A DNA stretch of 64,000 nucleotides, from contig JAJEKV010000002.1 in NCBI GenBank assembly GCA_021234155.1, positions 42,581,203-42,645,202 on the forward strand, in the 5' to 3' direction. The notes beneath the pieces were generated by a model. That model searched no databases, was not told the origin of the DNA, and saw nothing but the letters and a program-made list of their open reading frames with translations. This document shows positions 44,430 through 53,774 of the stretch, in pieces. Both the position numbers and the translations under genes were made by a program. Positions within the stretch are counted from its first letter, which is position 1; every line of letters begins with the position of its first letter. This DNA is from Isoetes taiwanensis. Lineage: Eukaryota > Streptophyta > Lycopodiopsida > Isoetales > Isoetaceae.

Positions 44430-47201
44430 CTACCCCTCTAGAGCGCTACTCTTGGCAATCAAGCTTCCAAGCTTACCGCCGGCTGCGGGGTTGATAGCAT
44501 CGTTGATGGTGCGGCCTTGAGATTCCCGCATGAAGTCCGGATGGTGCTTGTCAAGGTCTATCTTCATCACCCAAGTAGCATCATCAACTGGTAAGTGCTT
44601 CCACTTAACCAAGTATTGCAACATTTGAGTCCTTCTGGTTTGTTTATAAGCTCGATCAAGAAGAGCTTCAGACACTATTTCCAGCTGCTCCTCTGTCATT
44701 TCTAGGAGGGTTGGGGTATCCAAAACCTCCTCTGGATCAGGGGTGTGTTGTTTCAGAAGGCTCACGTGAAAGACCTTGTGGATCTTCAAGCGGGGCGGCA
44801 AATCCAAGCGATATGCCTGCTCTCCAACACGCTCAATAATTTTGAACGGTCCAGCCCATCTGGGTGCCAACTTCTTGCAGTTGCCAATCTTAAGCTTGGC
44901 TTGTTTCACCTTAATCTTAAGCCAAACTGATTCACCCACCTGGAAAACGCGTGGGGTTCTGTGCTTATCAGCTACACTCTTCTGACGACTGCGTGCAGCT
45001 AATAAATAACCACGAACTTCTTCGACTAGAGCGTGCATCTCCAAGAGGAGTTGTTGAGAAACCTCCACTTTAGAAACGGGGTTATGCCATGTGTCTGGAG
45101 TAAGACATTGATAACCATAGTTTATCATAAAGGGAGACATTCTGGAAGACTCCTGTTTCATGCTGTTGTAGGCAAACTCGACCAGATAAATATAGTCAGC
45201 CCATTGTGATTGCTTACTCCACACATAACTTCTTAGCATATCCTCTATGATGCGATTTGTACGCTCTGTCTGACCATCTGTTTGAGGATGATATGCCGTA
45301 CTCATAGCAAGCTTGGTCTGGATGGTGGCAAAGAAATCCTTCCAGAATGCACTTACAAATTTGGGATCCCTGTCGGATATAATAACCCGTGGCATTCCGT
45401 GTAATCTGAAGATCTCCTTGGCAAATAGTAGAGCAGTATCGAAGGCTGTATCCGTGGTACGGCATGGCAAGAAATGAGCCATTTTCGACCATTTGTCGAC
45501 CACTACCATTAACGCATCATATCCACGGAGAGTACGTGGAAGGCCCACAATGAAATCCATGGTTATGATTTCCCACTTAGCGTTGGGCACATCCAGAGGT
45601 TGCAACTCGCCTGGAATCCTTAACTGCTCAGCTTTCGTTTGCTGACACACCTGGCATTGCTTAATATATCTGGCAATATCCTTTTTCATAGAAGGCCAGA
45701 AATAGCTGGAGCGAATCTTAAAGTAGGTCTTCATAAAACCGGTGTGTCCAGCTATAAGGCTATTGTGTATGTCATGGAGAATGAGTTTACGTACTCCTGA
45801 AGTCTCAGGTACACACAACTTATCCTTGTAATATAACAAGTTGCCTTCTTTCTTATACGAACGGAAAGCTTCACGCTCCTTATCTGTGCGAGCTTCCTTA
45901 GCCAAACTATCCCAAACTTCACAGAACTCGGGATCCGTGGTCAAGGTCTGTTCTATCTGTTTTCCAAACTGACTGGTGAGTGTAGAAATTGCATTACAAT
46001 GGGTTCGGATTACCAAGGGATGGCGTGACAACGCATCTGCAACCACATTGTGCTTACCAGGCTTATACATAATCTCAAAATCATATTCCTCCAGAAATTC
46101 CATCCATCGCCTCTGACGGAGATTGAGATTCGGCTGGGTGGATAAATAACGGAGACTTTGATGATCCGTATCCAACTGGAATCTTCTACCAAGGAGGTAG
46201 TGTCTCCATATCCGCAGAGCACGGACAACGGCTAACAATTCCTGATCATGGGTAGGGTATCGCTGCTCTGTCTCGTTCATCTTCTTTGAATCATAGGCAA
46301 TAACCCTCCCCTCCTGCATTAGGACTCCACCGGTGGCAATCTTACTGGCATCCGTTGCCACTAGTTTATCCTTCTCAGGATCGGGCAATGTGAGAACTGG
46401 TGCTGACGTTAAGGCATCTTTAAGTTGCTGGAAACTCCCCTGAACTTTTGCCTTCCAGTGTTCTATCCAATCCTTCACCTTCTCATGCTTTGTAAGATTT
46501 GTAAGGGGTGCTGCAATCTTTGCAAAATCCTTTACAAATTTCCGGTAATATCCCGCTAACCCCAGGAAACTTCGGACCTCGGAAACATTTCCTGGAATAG
46601 GCCATTCCCTTACGGCCTCTATCTTTGCCGGATCTGTAGCAATTCCCTCTGCCGAAATGACATGGCCCAAATAATCAACATTCGGAGTGGCAAACTTGCA
46701 CTTAGAGAACTTGGCAAAGAGCTGATGACGTCGTAGCTTTTGTAGGGCCAATCTAAGATGTTTCTCATGCTCCTCTAGGGTCTTACTATAGATAAGAATG
46801 TCGTCAAAGAAAATAACAACAAAATCATCCAGGTATTGTCGGAAGACATCATTCATCAGTCGCATGAAAGTTGCTGGGGCATTAGTTAATCCAAAAGGCA
46901 TAACTGTAAACTCATAATGCCCATATCTCGTGCGAAAAGTGGATTTATGGATGTCCTCCTCTTTAATCCTTATCTGGTGGTATCCGGAGCGTAGATCAAT
47001 CTTTGAGAAATACTTGGCCCCTTGCAACTGATCCATTAGATCATCTGCTCTAGGCAAAGCATAACGATTCTTGATGGTATGCTTGTTGAGTTGCCGATAA
47101 TCAATACACATCCTCAAGGAGCCATCTTTTTTCTTAACAAAAAGAATAAGAGCGCCAAAAGGCGAAACACTAGGTCGAATGAAACCTAGATTTAATAACT
47201 A
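44430..47201 (-). CDS. Chromovirus RT-RNase H-integrase-chromodomain
   Basis: 895 open codons from 47117; the frame is also open upstream to a TAG at 47199-47201 within the RT N-terminus. RT has IDYRQLNK and the catalytic FFDD (103-106). RNase H has Asp256, Glu293, Asp318 and Asp361. The integrase zinc finger is H451, H458, C488, C491, and the core is Asp521, Asp582, Glu618 (D,D-35-E). The GPY/F segment is [14 protein letters not shown]-terminal chromodomain spans about 812-862 (44684-44532) with LVKWKHLP; the first aromatic cage position is Ile instead of Tyr/Phe and the position after KWK is His-Leu, so classic methyl-lysine binding is doubtful. The chromodomain tethers integration to chromatin. 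Confidence 0.95.
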
Positions 47202-48138
47202 CTGAAGTTGCTTCTTAAGCTCTGCCAACTCTGGGGGACTCATACGGTACGGGGCGTTGTTGGTAGGCTTAGTACCTGGCTCTAAAGCTATCTCATATTC
47301 TACCCCTCTAAAAGGAGGAAGCTTCTGGATCTTATCTGGGAAAAGATCACCAAATTCTCGGAGAAGATTAGCAATCCCCTGTGGCAAGGTGTCGATTACT
47401 TGCTTCTGCTTAGCATCTGACTCAAGGGAGGCAAGTCTGATGACGCAGAGAAGCTTTTCCTTGCGTATAGCTTTATCTAACTGTCTGATGGACATAGACT
47501 GCATGATAGGGTTGAATGGTTCACCTTTTATAGTTATGCGGGCTCCATTAGCTGCGTTGAAGGTAACTTCCCATTTTCATGATCTATGTTGGCCTTTTGC
47601 GGATGCCAAGAATTCCATACCAAACAATGAGGTCGTATTTGCCAATATCCATCAACTTCGGCACCCATAGCAACCGGTGCACACGGGCAACCTGCATCTT
47701 GAGATTGATCGGCGGCCATGAGTATGTCCGACCTTACCTGGCTAAAGTGACAGGCCTCGGTCGGGACCTCAAGGTTTCAGTTTGTAAGACTGGGCCATTC
47801 TAGGAGAAGCAAAATTATGTGTACTTCCCCGTATCCATAAGAATTACAAAAGGCTTCTTGTCTACTTGACCTATGGTGGAAATAAGGCTGACTTTTCGGC
47901 ATTGCCGGTTTCTATAGCTGCAAGGATATGAGACGCACCATGAATATACTCGGGGCGTCCTCCTCGGCGTGAGTAGTGTTGACTCAAGATCGTCCCAATC
48001 GAGGTCGGCCATGGCGGTAGGCGTCTGCGTGACATAAGGACAAGTGCATGAAGTGCCGGGCCGCATACACCTGTAGCATGCCTTATCTCGGCCGGAGCTG
48101 TTCTCGGCCTCTTTAGGAATAGGCGTAAGAGGTTCCAA
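47199..48138 (-). pseudogene. Chromovirus nucleocapsid knuckle, protease and RT N-terminus, frame-broken
   Basis: 48138-47815 has a degenerate zinc knuckle (CYRC near 48078; the His is not in register) and a retropepsin strand ending ILMDTGKYT, where the catalytic Asp-Thr-Gly is kept but the next residues are altered. 47504-47199 carries the segment up to RT (FPDKIQKLPPFRGVEYEI) and ends in TAG just before [10 protein letters not shown] of RT. At least two frameshifts and one stop break the chain from gag to pol. Confidence 0.8.
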
Positions 48139-48156
48139 ACTTCCTTACCGACATTG

Positions 48157-49212
48157 TTACGTTTTATCGGGCGTCTTTGAAGGTGACTTTCTTTTCTGGC
48201 GGCCATAAGAGTTCTGCTGAGAGGGCCCCGAACTTGGCGAGCGGGGTTTGTAAGGTGTGGACGGCCGTGGCTGCGAGTAAGGAGCAGGACGCGGATACTG
48301 GTTCCTTGGTGTGTCCTCCTCGAGGCTCAGTGCTTTAGCCTCAGCCTCTGCAACTGATTTCGGGTCTATGGCCTTAACCATCCGTTTGATTGATGGGGCC
48401 AATCCTTCAATATAGCCTTCCACTGCCCTCTTTTCATTCATACCTGGTACATACAGTCTCAAGCGCATAAACTCATCCGTGTAAGCCTGAACCGACATAC
48501 CCTTCTGCTCTAACCTGTAAAAGGTCTGAATCTGCTGGCATTTGTGCGCACGAGGCACATAATGCGACTTAAAGGCTTTGGCAAACTTCTTAAACTTGCA
48601 CCTGCTTCTATCCAGATGCTTGGCTCTAGCATAGCCCTTCCACCAAATACGGGCAGCTCCTGTAAGGTTTGTGATGGCAACCTTTCCTGTATCCTTTTCT
48701 GTCATGCCATAGGACTTCCCAAACTCCTTCATTTCGTCCAACCAGGACTCTGCATTCAATCCGCCTCTAGATTTCCCATCGAACTGGGCCAGTTTCCTAT
48801 TCTTCCATATACTAGTTATGGCTGTATCAACCGTCTTGCGGTACTCCTTATCCCTGCACTTTGCATGGTCACCGGATGATACCGACGACTCAGAAGACAC
48901 AGAAGTGGCTGATGGTGAGGAGGTGGCACTGTCCCTAGAGGAACTCCGACGACGTTTAGAATGGGGCCTCCTCTGTGCAGGTACAGGGCTGGTTTCGGGT
49001 GGGGACGGCTGTTGTGTAGGTGGACTAGGCGGTAGCGGAGGTGACTCCGGTCCGTCTTCTTGTACATGCTGTGGTGGATTTGCGTTTAGCACATAAGTCT
49101 GCAACTCGACTAGTTGCCTCTTCATCAACATAAGTTCCTGCTCAGGGGTTAACCTACTGGCATTCGAGGGTGTCTGCCAGGCGGCGTTGCGTGCATCGTC
49201 TATATTGAGCAT
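48157..49212 (-). CDS. Chromovirus Gag
   Basis: 351 codons. The N-terminal 30-50 residues are helical. A Pro/Ser-rich and RRRSSSR-basic region follows at about 60-105. The capsid domain lies at about 135-290 with IWWKGYARAK, CQQIQTFYRLEQK and YTDEFMRLRLYVPGM. The tail is basic and Pro-rich. Gag packages element RNA in cytoplasmic particles. The first codons follow a pyrimidine-rich stretch ending in AATATAG (about 49200), which could be a splice acceptor, so the true start is uncertain. Confidence 0.88.
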   Translation of the reverse strand: MLNIDDARNAAWQTPSNASRLTPEQELMLMKRQLVELQTYVLNANPPQHVQEDGPESPPLPPSPPTQQPSPPETSPVPAQRRPHSKRRRSSSRDSATSSPSATSVSSESSVSSGDHAKCRDKEYRKTVDTAITSIWKNRKLAQFDGKSRGGLNAESWLDEMKEFGKSYGMTEKDTGKVAITNLTGAARIWWKGYARAKHLDRSRCKFKKFAKAFKSHYVPRAHKCQQIQTFYRLEQKGMSVQAYTDEFMRLRLYVPGMNEKRAVEGYIEGLAPSIKRMVKAIDPKSVAEAEAKALSLEEDTPRNQYPRPAPYSQPRPSTPYKPRSPSSGPSQQNSYGRQKRKSPSKTPDKT

Positions 49213-49467
49213 AAAAAGATATAAGCAGAATTACAGCAACATCAAGTTTTACAAACAAGATCATTTTGGGTAGTACCGAAGAAAGAGTAAATAAGAAAAG
49301 ACGAAAGGAAAGATTTTAATTATAAGTCAAAACAACTGTTACATTGAAGAACTTCACACTGAAGGTAGTTATCAACTTAAAGTTATATAATACACAGGTG
49401 GATCTTATACATGGGCACTTCCTTAGTCATACTGAAACATAGCAAAACAAAACTGAGGGGTCCGGAC

Positions 49468-49935
49468 CTAGGGGTTCGCAAAAGGGTACATGATAGAATA
49501 GCGAACACTTTCACATACAGCTCTGACGAGCTTGTAACGTGCCCAGGCCTGGACGATAACAGGTTGGCAGTCCCATGTGGGGCTAATAATAAGGAGATTG
49601 AAAAGCCTCCGTAATGCATAGATGATTTGCCACAAGTGGTCGTTGGCATCCTCGAAAGCTTCGTGCCTGGACATATCCCAATAGTCCCATGTGCGGCGAA
49701 GGGTCTGTTTCAGGTCGTCAAAGGCCCGTTCTCTGAGGATGTTAACTACCTCCATCCCCTTGGCTGGATCATAAGGCTCTTCTGGCTCTGCGGGTTCCTC
49801 CATCTCATAATCACCGTCTCGTTCCGGGTACTCCCCATATCTTTGGCCGTAATCTTGTTCGGGAGGCCCTGGATCATCCCTCCTTATCTGGTCGGTGATC
49901 CTCTCTTCGTACTCCTCGAGTGTCTCTTCTGCAAG
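49468..49935 (-). CDS. ORF C, unrecognised, between ORF B and gag
   Basis: Open for about 155 codons after a strong acceptor-like sequence, TATCGTCTTGCAG, at about 49934. The start is unclear; the open frame extends upstream to 50037 without a convincing ATG context. Residues begin EETLEEYEER, pass through an acidic Pro-rich linker (EEPAEPEEPYDP), then a helical region with DLKQTLRRTWDYWD and WQIIYALRRLFNLL, and a hydrophobic C-terminus. IIYALRR resembles the last helix of histone H4 (VVYALKR), but the match is short and the protein runs about 50 residues past it. No function is assigned. Confidence 0.45.
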   Translation of the reverse strand, partial: LAEETLEEYEERITDQIRRDDPGPPEQDYGQRYGEYPERDGDYEMEEPAEPEEPYDPAKGMEVVNILRERAFDDLKQTLRRTWDYWDMSRHEAFEDANDHLWQIIYALRRLFNLLIISPTWDCQPVIVQAWARYKLVRAVCESVRYSIMYPFANP

Positions 49936-50161
49936 ACGATAGAAACGAATATAGAACATTGCACAATTTTGTGATACTCTAAACTCCAATAGATAGAAGA
50001 ACGCATCATGGAAGAGAACTATTTTAATTGTATTCATTGATACAATAGTCCCAATTTATAAGAGGATGACACAACATAACTCATAAATTGGCTAAAGAAA
50101 TTGCCAACCAAAATTTTACAACTATTCTCAATGCAAAATGCATAATACAATTATCTAGGAA

Positions 50162-51459
50162 CTAGGTCCCTCCTCTTCGTCCATAGCAAGTGGCCAAAGG
50201 TGCCGCCACAAGGAGGCGCATATTAGCACAGCCCGCCACGTTCCCCAATGCTGCTATAGCCAAATCCCTACGGACCAAAGTGATGGTGGTGGTGTGATAA
50301 TCAATCTTCTTATGGCCCGCTGAAGTGGATATGGCTCGGAGCGCCCACCAAGAAGCTTCAGAAGAAGGCCCTAGGTTCTTGGAGAAGAACAACACCTCTC
50401 CTTGCCGGAAGGCTGAGAGAAAGAATCGGGGCACATGGTTGCCCATTGCCCTAATCTGAGGATCTCTGGAGGTCTCCGCTTCCTTTTCCAAGTTCACGGG
50501 GATCTTCTCCTCCTCTTCTTCTTCCTTGTCATCTCTAAGGCTGACCTTCGTGTCCCAAAGGTCTTCCTCTTCCTGATCCACCTGTCCCATGGTGATCTGC
50601 AAAGGCGGATCTGAGAGAGGAGGCCGTATCTGGGCCGCAAAGTGCTCCTCCGGAGGCTGGGGTGTGTCACTCAATAAGAACTGCCGAAGTGACAAAAGAG
50701 TCTCAACGGGCTCTAGTTCTTCGGGCCGATATGCCAATAAGTCCTCGACTGGTGAGGGATGCACAACCGGTGTGGTAAAGTCGATGAAGTCATCCTGGCA
50801 ATACTCAGCAAGGTCATAGAGGACCTCTATCTTCTTGCGGCGGATCCCAGTAATGACGCGGTAGGCCCACATAATGTCCTCAAAAATCAGGTACTCTTGG
50901 TTATTCAAGAGTACTGTAGGAAGAAGGTTTAGCCCTTCGAGCTTGAGGGCTTTCTGTCGGCTGGCAGGGGCTTCAGTGGCAAGTTCCTTCCACCTTACAA
51001 AATCCTGCTCGTCGACGACTTCGTCGTATTCCGGGTCGGGAGGTACCGGCGTAGAGGAATACTCAGCAGCTATCTCCTCGTCCTCAATGTACTGGTCCAT
51101 GATGATGGCCAGTGCAAATCGGGCCTCAAAACAAGTTTCCCGATCTATTGTAACAATAGGGAGGTCTGTCCCCGCCTCCTTATGCCCTTGATGACATTGC
51201 GGGCATGCTCATCACCCCCTAACATCTGGTGCAGGGTGTGGAAGTCAAGATAGAGCTGCGAATCATCATCATTGTAAACACATGCAGGTACAATCTCTTC
51301 ACAGTAAAACTGAAGAAAGGCGGCGTAATCCGGGTGTGCCTGCATGTTAGAGATGAGATCTACCTGCTGGAGCAGGTAGGGGTGAAGAAGATCAAAGGGA
51401 ACCGCAGGGTCCCAATGCTCTCCGTCCAAATACCACTGCTGCAAGGTTGGGCGAGCCAT
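50162..51459 (-). CDS. ORF B, acidic protein with histone-fold-like C-terminus (H2A-like?)
   Basis: It starts at ATG 51459 (MARPTLQQWYL). One frameshift near 51175 links 51459-51145 to 51100-50162, giving about 430 residues. The N-terminal two thirds are unrecognised. An acidic run (DQEEEDLW...KEEEEEEK) lies at residues 176-198 of the second stretch. Residues about 223-300 (50434-50201) then have the length and helix-loop pattern of a histone fold. A gapless comparison with H2A around its AGN...RIVPRHIQLAV segment keeps Ala-Gly, Asp, Thr, Ile and Leu-Ala-Val/Ile at the same spacing (AGHKKIDYHTTTITL, DLAIA). The first two helices match poorly. Neighbour ORF A ends in a clear H3, which supports the idea but does not prove it. 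Confidence 0.4.
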
Positions 51460-51516
51460 GAGGAGTGAAGGCGTAAAGGAGGAGGAAGGAGACGCTGAAA
51501 GCAAGAAAGGAGAATG

Positions 51517-51546
51517 AAACCCTAATGGCCAAAAAGGGGTTTTATA
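51517..51546 (-). promoter_or_regulatory. Possible internal promoter: TATA box and telo-box before ORF B
   Basis: On the minus strand TATAAAA (51546-51540) is followed about 15 bases later by TTAGGGTTT (51525-51517), then a CT-rich leader and the ORF B ATG at 51459. Telo-boxes near the start site are typical of plant ribosomal-protein, translation-factor and histone genes. About 150 bases of very AT-rich DNA lie upstream. It may be a host promoter captured with ORF B. Confidence 0.5.
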
Positions 51547-51704
51547 CTTTTCGGCACGTTTCCCAAAATTATTATTAAAATTTATTATTTAGTTAATAAT
51601 TTACATTCAAAAAGATATTTTTATATTCACAACCCCAAAAAAAAATGGGAATAGTACATAGATAAGTTACAAAAATTTTACAACGAAAAAAGACGATCGC
51701 CTAG

Positions 51705-52441
51705 TCACCGAAACTCCCCTCGGATCCTTCGTGCCAGCTGGAGGTCCTTGGGCATGATGGTGACCCTCTTTGCGTGTATGGCGCAAAGGTTGGCGTCGCT
51801 CAAAATTTCGATGAGGTAAGCCTCGGCAGCCTCCTGGAGTGCGAGGATTGCAAAAGCTTGGAACCTCAGGTCGGTTTTAAATTCCTGGGCAATTTCCCGT
51901 ACAAGCCGCTGGAAGGGAAGCCGACGAATCAATGGCTCAGTAGACTTCTGATACTTACGTATCTCCCAAAGTGCTACTGTGCCCGGTCGAAATCTGTGGG
52001 GCTTCCGTGGCTTGAGGGTTGCCTTGAGCGACGGAATGGATTTCCCGCCGGTTGTTGGATGCTTTGCCCGCTGAACGATCTGCTCCCGTCTCTGAGCCGA
52101 TGTCTTCTTGGCAATAGTGACATCCTTCTGCAGTCGGGTCTTATAGTTCACTCCACCCTTCACGGGTTTGGTACTCTTTCTCTTCAACGTCCGGTTACCC
52201 CACTCCGTCGCCTTCCTATTCTTAGGGCCGCTCGGAGCTCCCGGTTGGTCCACATTATCCCCCATGTTTTGGTCTCCCTGGGGGTCAACGTTCTGACCAA
52301 CAGCTTGATCCTGCTGCTGACCAACATCTGGGTTCTGCTGCTGATCAACCTGCTGGTCGTCCTGCTGCTTCACCTGTTGATTCCCGCTCTGCTGGTTCTG
52401 GCCATCCTCCTCTTCCTTACGGAGCCGCTCTCTCTCTCTTC
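51705..52441 (-). CDS. ORF A C-terminal part: histone H3-like protein in a retrotransposon
   Basis: The frame enters from the (GA)n tract at 52430-52441, passes a Gln/Asp-rich linker (52370-52260) and a basic segment, then runs through a histone H3 core (about 52001-51708) to TGA at 51705. From [11 protein letters not shown] to ARRIRGE it differs from plant H3 at roughly 16 of 98 positions by eye. All three histone-fold helices and both loops are full length, without the CENH3 loop-1 insertion. Kept: K56, R63, R69, R72, K79, R83, C110, H113, K115, R116, K122, D123. Changed: R49W, L60P, D77E, S87F, VGLFE(101-105)IEILS, R134F. A TTGGK segment recalls the K14 tail motif, but no K4 or K9 tail is present. 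The first ATG in frame is at 52265. Confidence 0.93.
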
Positions 52442-53064
52442 TGCATCTCTGGCCTCTTTGTCCAAGCGCAGTTGTGTTCGTCTAGTAATCTCCGTATGGT
52501 ACCTATCCGGCCGCGCTCGCATGTCATCTTGCACGAGGTCCATGCGGGCTTGGTCAAAATTAGGTGGAACATTCTCGAAAATGAAGCTATTGAGGTCTTC
52601 ATTCCAAGAGAAGGTAGGAAGATTGTAATAATCTTGGTACATAAGTACACGGCCCTTACCAAGGTAATAAAAGCGATTTTTCCGTGCTTCTGGTGGGGCA
52701 CTAGCTATTTGCTGCAGGTCTTCTACCCTAGCAAGGTGCATGATCCTTTGGGCCTCATTTCGGATAAGCTCGGCGGGATCCTCATCTGGTCCTGCTGAGG
52801 GATAGAACCTAACTATGGCCCAAGCATGGTCCGGCTGCTCCACAACAGTGTATGACTGCTCTGCAACATTTAGTTTCATAAGGAAGCGCTCATTAAAGTG
52901 AAAAATGGGGTAGGGAATCCTTCGGCCCTCAATGAAGTGCTTCACAAAAAGATCTAGAACAGTATCAACTGTGGGGCTGTCATCCACAAGATGTTCTACT
53001 AGCGCGGTGAACAGTTGGAATACTTCATCTTCTTCAGGTCCACGGTAAGTTTAAAACGCGGCAT
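52370..53064 (-). CDS. ORF A N-terminal part, unrecognised domain fused to H3
   Basis: Probable start ATG at 53064 (MPRFKLTV), followed by a frameshift near 53040 into the open stretch 52987-52370 (205 codons). The peptide includes [32 protein letters not shown] and a charged helix ending [10 protein letters not shown]. At the (GA)n tract (52430-52441) the frame changes by one dinucleotide, and the H3 frame takes over with a matching charged sequence ([11 protein letters not shown]). ORF A was therefore probably one protein of about 450 residues. No known family is recognised for this N-terminal part. Confidence 0.6.
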
Positions 53065-53760
53065 GGTAGCAGTGGCGCTGGACAACAAAGAGGAAGGAGT
53101 AGGCCGCTCAAACGTGAACAGGTGGTGCTAGCTGGTGGCTGGGCGCTAAAGGGTTAAGGCGGTTGAGAGATGTGAGAGGAGGTCGGCTATGGCAGAACTA
53201 AAGCTCGAATCCGGCGGCTATGGCGGAAAAGGTCGCTCAGAGAAAACACACTTTTAAAAAAATAACCCAAATTCAAATTTCAACGTTCAACTTTTTATTA
53301 AAAATTTCCAAAAATATATTTTTATTTTTTTTTATTATTTTTTTTTTATAAAAAAAACAGACGCGTATAAAAATACGTGCGACCGTATGGGGCGCTGCGT
53401 TACTTATACGGCCTTAACTTTTCGAAATAAACACCTCCGAGGACAGCAACGCCCCTTTCGATTTTTTCGGCGGCCTGTTGTCTTTTTGACCTCGGGAGAT
53501 GTGCCCCTAGGGTATTTGGGAGGTGCCCGATCCATTGGAGCCGTTTTCGCCTTCATCCGAGCTAGCTACAAAAAGTTATAGCTCTTCCAAACTTGGGTCT
53601 TCCAGTCGCCCTAGACTTCTTAAGAACTTACATCCTATTACCTTAACCTAGCACAAAACCAAACGTCAGAGAGCCAAACAATCTTAAAATCTCTCTCCTG
53701 ACTACCGAACTAACGAGTTAGGGTTTAGTCAGTGCTATGATTTCGAGTAACCGAAATCAC
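53065..53760 (-). other. Leader between PBS and ORF A
   Basis: About 700 bases. 53260-53360 is extremely AT-rich and resembles the AT-rich stretch before ORF B. Closer to the LTR it is GC-richer with no convincing ORF. It may hold packaging signals or an intron. Confidence 0.5.
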
Positions 53761-53774
53761 GACTCTGATACCAC
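53761..53774 (-). promoter_or_regulatory. Primer-binding site, tRNA-iMet
   Basis: On the minus strand the LTR end CACA is followed by G and TGGTATCAGAGTC, the standard plant initiator-Met site. It fixes the 5' LTR boundary at 53775. Confidence 0.95.

Noticed and set aside
51705-52373. The H3-like protein as a centromeric CENH3
   Set aside because: Loop 1 has no insertion and the core is much closer to canonical H3. CENH3 would be more diverged in helix 2 and loop 1.
51774-52628. 284-codon plus-strand open frame
   Set aside because: It is antisense to the H3 region; its Leu-rich sequence is a shadow of the Gln/Asp-rich linker on the other strand.
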